A stretch of 16,362 bases of DNA, taken from the NCBI GenBank assembly GCA_002794515.1, contig PGTJ01000022.1, forward strand, positions 1-16,362. Direction: 5' to 3'. This document shows positions 14,971-16,362 of the stretch, one piece after another. The stretch comes from Phototrophicales bacterium (lineage in GTDB: Bacteria; Chloroflexota; Anaerolineae; Aggregatilineales; Phototrophicaceae). How positions within the stretch are numbered: the first letter of the stretch is position 1; each line of letters begins with the position of its first letter. The notes beneath the pieces were generated by a model, which worked only from the letters and a program-made list of their open reading frames with translations, made no database searches and was not told the origin of the DNA. The position numbers were made by a program, and so were the translations under genes.

Positions 14971-14976
14971 ATTATA
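14971..14976 (-). promoter_or_regulatory. Candidate -10 box for the ATPase gene
   Basis: A perfect TATAAT on the minus strand, embedded in the palindrome GATTATAATC (14970-14979). No good -35 hexamer is found at 16-18 bases. The predicted transcript start near 14964 gives a 33-base leader to ATG 14931. Confidence 0.3.
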
Positions 14977-15033
14977 ATCATGCCCCAAATTCCGAAAAAT
15001 TGCCAAAATTGACTATCCATAGCACAAAAATTC

Positions 15034-15042
15034 TGATATAAT
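15034..15042 (+). promoter_or_regulatory. Extended -10 promoter of the UPF0200-like gene
   Basis: TGATATAAT matches the extended -10 form TGnTATAAT exactly. TTGACT (15009-15014) is a good -35 hexamer but is 22 bases away, too far for normal spacing, so the extended -10 probably drives the promoter. Transcript start expected near 15049, with ATG at 15086. Confidence 0.5.
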
Positions 15043-15067
15043 GATAGTATAAAATCCATTGCACAAT

Positions 15068-15077
15068 GAGAGAGAGA
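15068..15077 (+). promoter_or_regulatory. Ribosome binding site deciding the UPF0200-like start
   Basis: The run GAGAGAGAGA is followed by 8 bases and then ATG 15086. An in-frame TTG at 15059 would lie upstream of this site and add nine residues of no recognisable content, so 15086 is preferred. Confidence 0.6.
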
Positions 15078-15085
15078 CAAACCCC

Positions 15086-15655
15086 ATGACACAAAAATCC
15101 CCCCGCGCCATCGCTTTAGTTGGCATGGCAGGTTCTGGCAAGACGATTTGTGCCAAGCATTTAGAAGCGCGAGGTTTTTATCAATTCCGCTTTGGGAGCA
15201 TCGTCACCGATGAGGTGGCACGACGTGGCTTGCCCATCAATCCCGATAACGAAAAGACGGTGCGCGAAGAATTCCGCGCCAATGAAGGCATGGATGCCAT
15301 TGCCAAACGTGCTTTACCGCATCTCCAACAGGCATTACAAACCCATAATAGCATCATCATTGATGGGTTATATAGCTTTAGCGAATATAAAACCCTACGC
15401 CCAATTTTTGGCGATGAGATGGTCATCATCGCTATTTTTTCGCCGCGTCATATGCGGTATGCCCGCCTCGCCAACCGCCCAGAACGCCCACTCACCGCTC
15501 AAGAAGCCGAATTGCGCGATTACGCCGAGATTGAAAACATCGAAAAGGGCGGACCCATCGCCATCGCCGATTACATGTTGGTCAATGATGGCACGCCCGA
15601 TGCCCTATTGGCACAGTTAGATGCCCTATTGGATACGTTGGGTGTCAAGCCATGA
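15086..15655 (+). CDS. UPF0200-like P-loop nucleoside kinase / AAA_18-type ATPase
   Basis: 189 residues. Walker A GMAGSGKT (13-20) is followed by FGSIVTDEVARRGLP, ANEGMDAIAKRALP, IIIDGLYSFSEYKTLR (91-106), IAIFSPRHMRYARLANRPER (a lid-like basic stretch) and ELRDYAEIENIEKGGPIAIADYMLVNDG. This order matches the UPF0200 family, relatives of dephospho-CoA and adenylate kinases known mostly from archaea. It most likely binds ATP and phosphorylates or hydrolyses a nucleotide-type substrate; the true substrate is not known to me. It is cytosolic, with no membrane segment. It is transcribed away from the ATPase gene and lies 79 bases before the hydantoinase gene on the same strand. It could instead be annotated as dephospho-CoA kinase-like, but the length and lid pattern favour UPF0200. 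Confidence 0.8.
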   Translation: MTQKSPRAIALVGMAGSGKTICAKHLEARGFYQFRFGSIVTDEVARRGLPINPDNEKTVREEFRANEGMDAIAKRALPHLQQALQTHNSIIIDGLYSFSEYKTLRPIFGDEMVIIAIFSPRHMRYARLANRPERPLTAQEAELRDYAEIENIEKGGPIAIADYMLVNDGTPDALLAQLDALLDTLGVKP

Positions 15656-15693
15656 ATTTGGCTAAGCCGAGATGAATAATCTGCATTTTGCGT

Positions 15694-15699
15694 TATAAT
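15694..15699 (+). promoter_or_regulatory. Candidate -10 box before the hydantoinase gene
   Basis: A perfect TATAAT, but no recognisable -35 hexamer at 16-18 bases. It lies in the 79-base gap between two same-strand genes, so read-through from the gene upstream is an alternative. No terminator is visible in the gap. Confidence 0.25.
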
Positions 15700-15722
15700 C
15701 AAGCGCATATCAAGAATATATA

Positions 15723-15727
15723 AAGGA
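15723..15727 (+). promoter_or_regulatory. Ribosome binding site deciding the hydantoinase start
   Basis: AAGGA, 7 bases before ATG 15735. A second in-frame ATG at 15729 would be only one base away from the site, too close for normal initiation. Confidence 0.6.
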
Positions 15728-15734
15728 TATGCGG

Positions 15735-16362
15735 ATGCGCGTTGGCGTAGATATAGGCGGGACATTCACCGATATTGTCATGAGCAAAGATGGCGTATTG
15801 ACCATCCATAAATTGCCCACCACCTCTCAAGACCCCTCTGTGGCGATGTTGGATGGTATGATAACCATCACCCAAGACCGTCTCTCTGAATTAGAATGGG
15901 TGGCGCATGGCACAACGGTCGCCACGAATGCCATCCTGCAACGAAATGGTGGGCGAATTGCCTTCATCACCACACACGGCTTTCGAGATATGCTGTTCAT
16001 CGGCAGGCAAAATCGCCCCGATTTATATGCCCTTGCGCCCACATTACCCGCGCCCATCATCCCCCGCGAGGCGTGTTATGAGGTGATAGAACGCCTCGAC
16101 CACACAGGACAAGTGATAAAACCTTTGGATAGCGCCTCGCTGAATGATGTGCTAGATGCCTTGAGCCAACATCTGTATGATGCGGTGGCGGTGTGCTTGT
16201 TGTATAGTTATATCAACCCCGATCATGAACGGCGCATCGCCGAAAAAATCATCCAAAAGGGGATTTTTGCCCCACATCAAATCATCTTATCACATCAGGT
16301 GCTATCTGAATTTCGGGAATACGAACGCGCCAGCACCACCGCACTAGAGGCATTTGTGCGCC
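15735..16362 (+). CDS. Hydantoinase/oxoprolinase subunit A family protein, N-terminal part
   Basis: The frame is open from ATG 15735 to the window edge, 209 codons. It begins MRVGVDIGGTFTDIV, the nucleotide-binding phosphate-1 motif of the actin-like fold found in HyuA, N-methylhydantoinase A, 5-oxoprolinase and acetone carboxylase beta. HGTTVATNAILQR and the following TTHGFRDMLFIGRQNRPDLY are also characteristic, as is VCLLYSYINPDHERRI (about residues 154-169) and, near the edge, SEFREYERASTTAL. The family carries out ATP-dependent ring opening of hydantoins or 5-oxoproline or related carboxylations, usually with a B subunit encoded next door, which would lie outside this window. The substrate cannot be chosen from this fragment. 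The protein is cytosolic. It has no evident functional tie to the kinase cluster. Confidence 0.92.
   Translation, partial: MRVGVDIGGTFTDIVMSKDGVLTIHKLPTTSQDPSVAMLDGMITITQDRLSELEWVAHGTTVATNAILQRNGGRIAFITTHGFRDMLFIGRQNRPDLYALAPTLPAPIIPREACYEVIERLDHTGQVIKPLDSASLNDVLDALSQHLYDAVAVCLLYSYINPDHERRIAEKIIQKGIFAPHQIILSHQVLSEFREYERASTTALEAFVR

Noticed and set aside
1..16362. tRNA, rRNA, insertion sequence, attachment site or replication origin
   Set aside because: I looked for cloverleaf arms, transposase motifs, terminal inverted repeats and DnaA-box clusters and saw none that could be supported by eye.

Overview
The window reads as a piece of a bacterial chromosome of moderate G+C, most probably from Chloroflexota (Anaerolineae-like). 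The lineage is inferred from gene style. Two kinases carry the multi-pass membrane module ending in RYGLWDVDLTINR ... FNPxRHRVRTFVDRRLYG, which I know from chloroflexal histidine kinases. A third carries an extracytoplasmic C-terminal domain of a type I associate with that phylum. Coding density is very high, and no stretch over 300 bases lacks a gene.

Layout. Positions 1-14931 are mostly minus strand, interrupted by one plus-strand gene. Reading in the minus direction from 11669: a Clp/Hsp100 unfoldase (9300-11669), a 1365-residue Ser/Thr kinase with a huge TPR tail (5206-9303), and a small FHA protein (4814-5206). These three are joined by a 4-base GTGA overlap and a TAATG overlap. Then come a small DUF2087 protein (4452-4757), a monoacylglycerol-lipase-like hydrolase (3523-4401), and two tandem paralogous membrane Ser/Thr kinases (1574-3502, and 1-1476, which is cut by the window edge). 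Divergent from the clp gene is a receptor-type Ser/Thr kinase (11920-13770, plus). It meets head-on a tail-anchored AAA/STAND-like ATPase (13765-14931, minus), and both stop codons lie in one TCATGA palindrome. At the right end, on the plus strand, are a UPF0200-like P-loop kinase (15086-15655) and the start of a hydantoinase/oxoprolinase A-type gene (15735 to beyond the edge).

How it may work together. Four Hanks-type kinases with three different input architectures lie within 14 kb: polytopic membrane sensor, cytosolic TPR scaffold, and single-pass receptor. They sit with a phosphothreonine reader (FHA) and a AAA+ unfoldase. The tight coupling of clp, TPR-kinase and fha is the best candidate for a functional unit: a kinase on a 22-TPR scaffold, an FHA reader and an unfoldase that has lost its middle domain and has altered pore loops. 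The functional link is inference from gene order. The domains, motifs and overlaps are directly visible.

Besides that unit, notable observations are a rigid 102-residue (3 x TPR) super-repeat copied seven times without an indel, a 65-nt perfect repeat shared by the two membrane kinases (a likely gene-conversion tract), and dyad-rich DNA between the divergent clp and receptor-kinase promoters.
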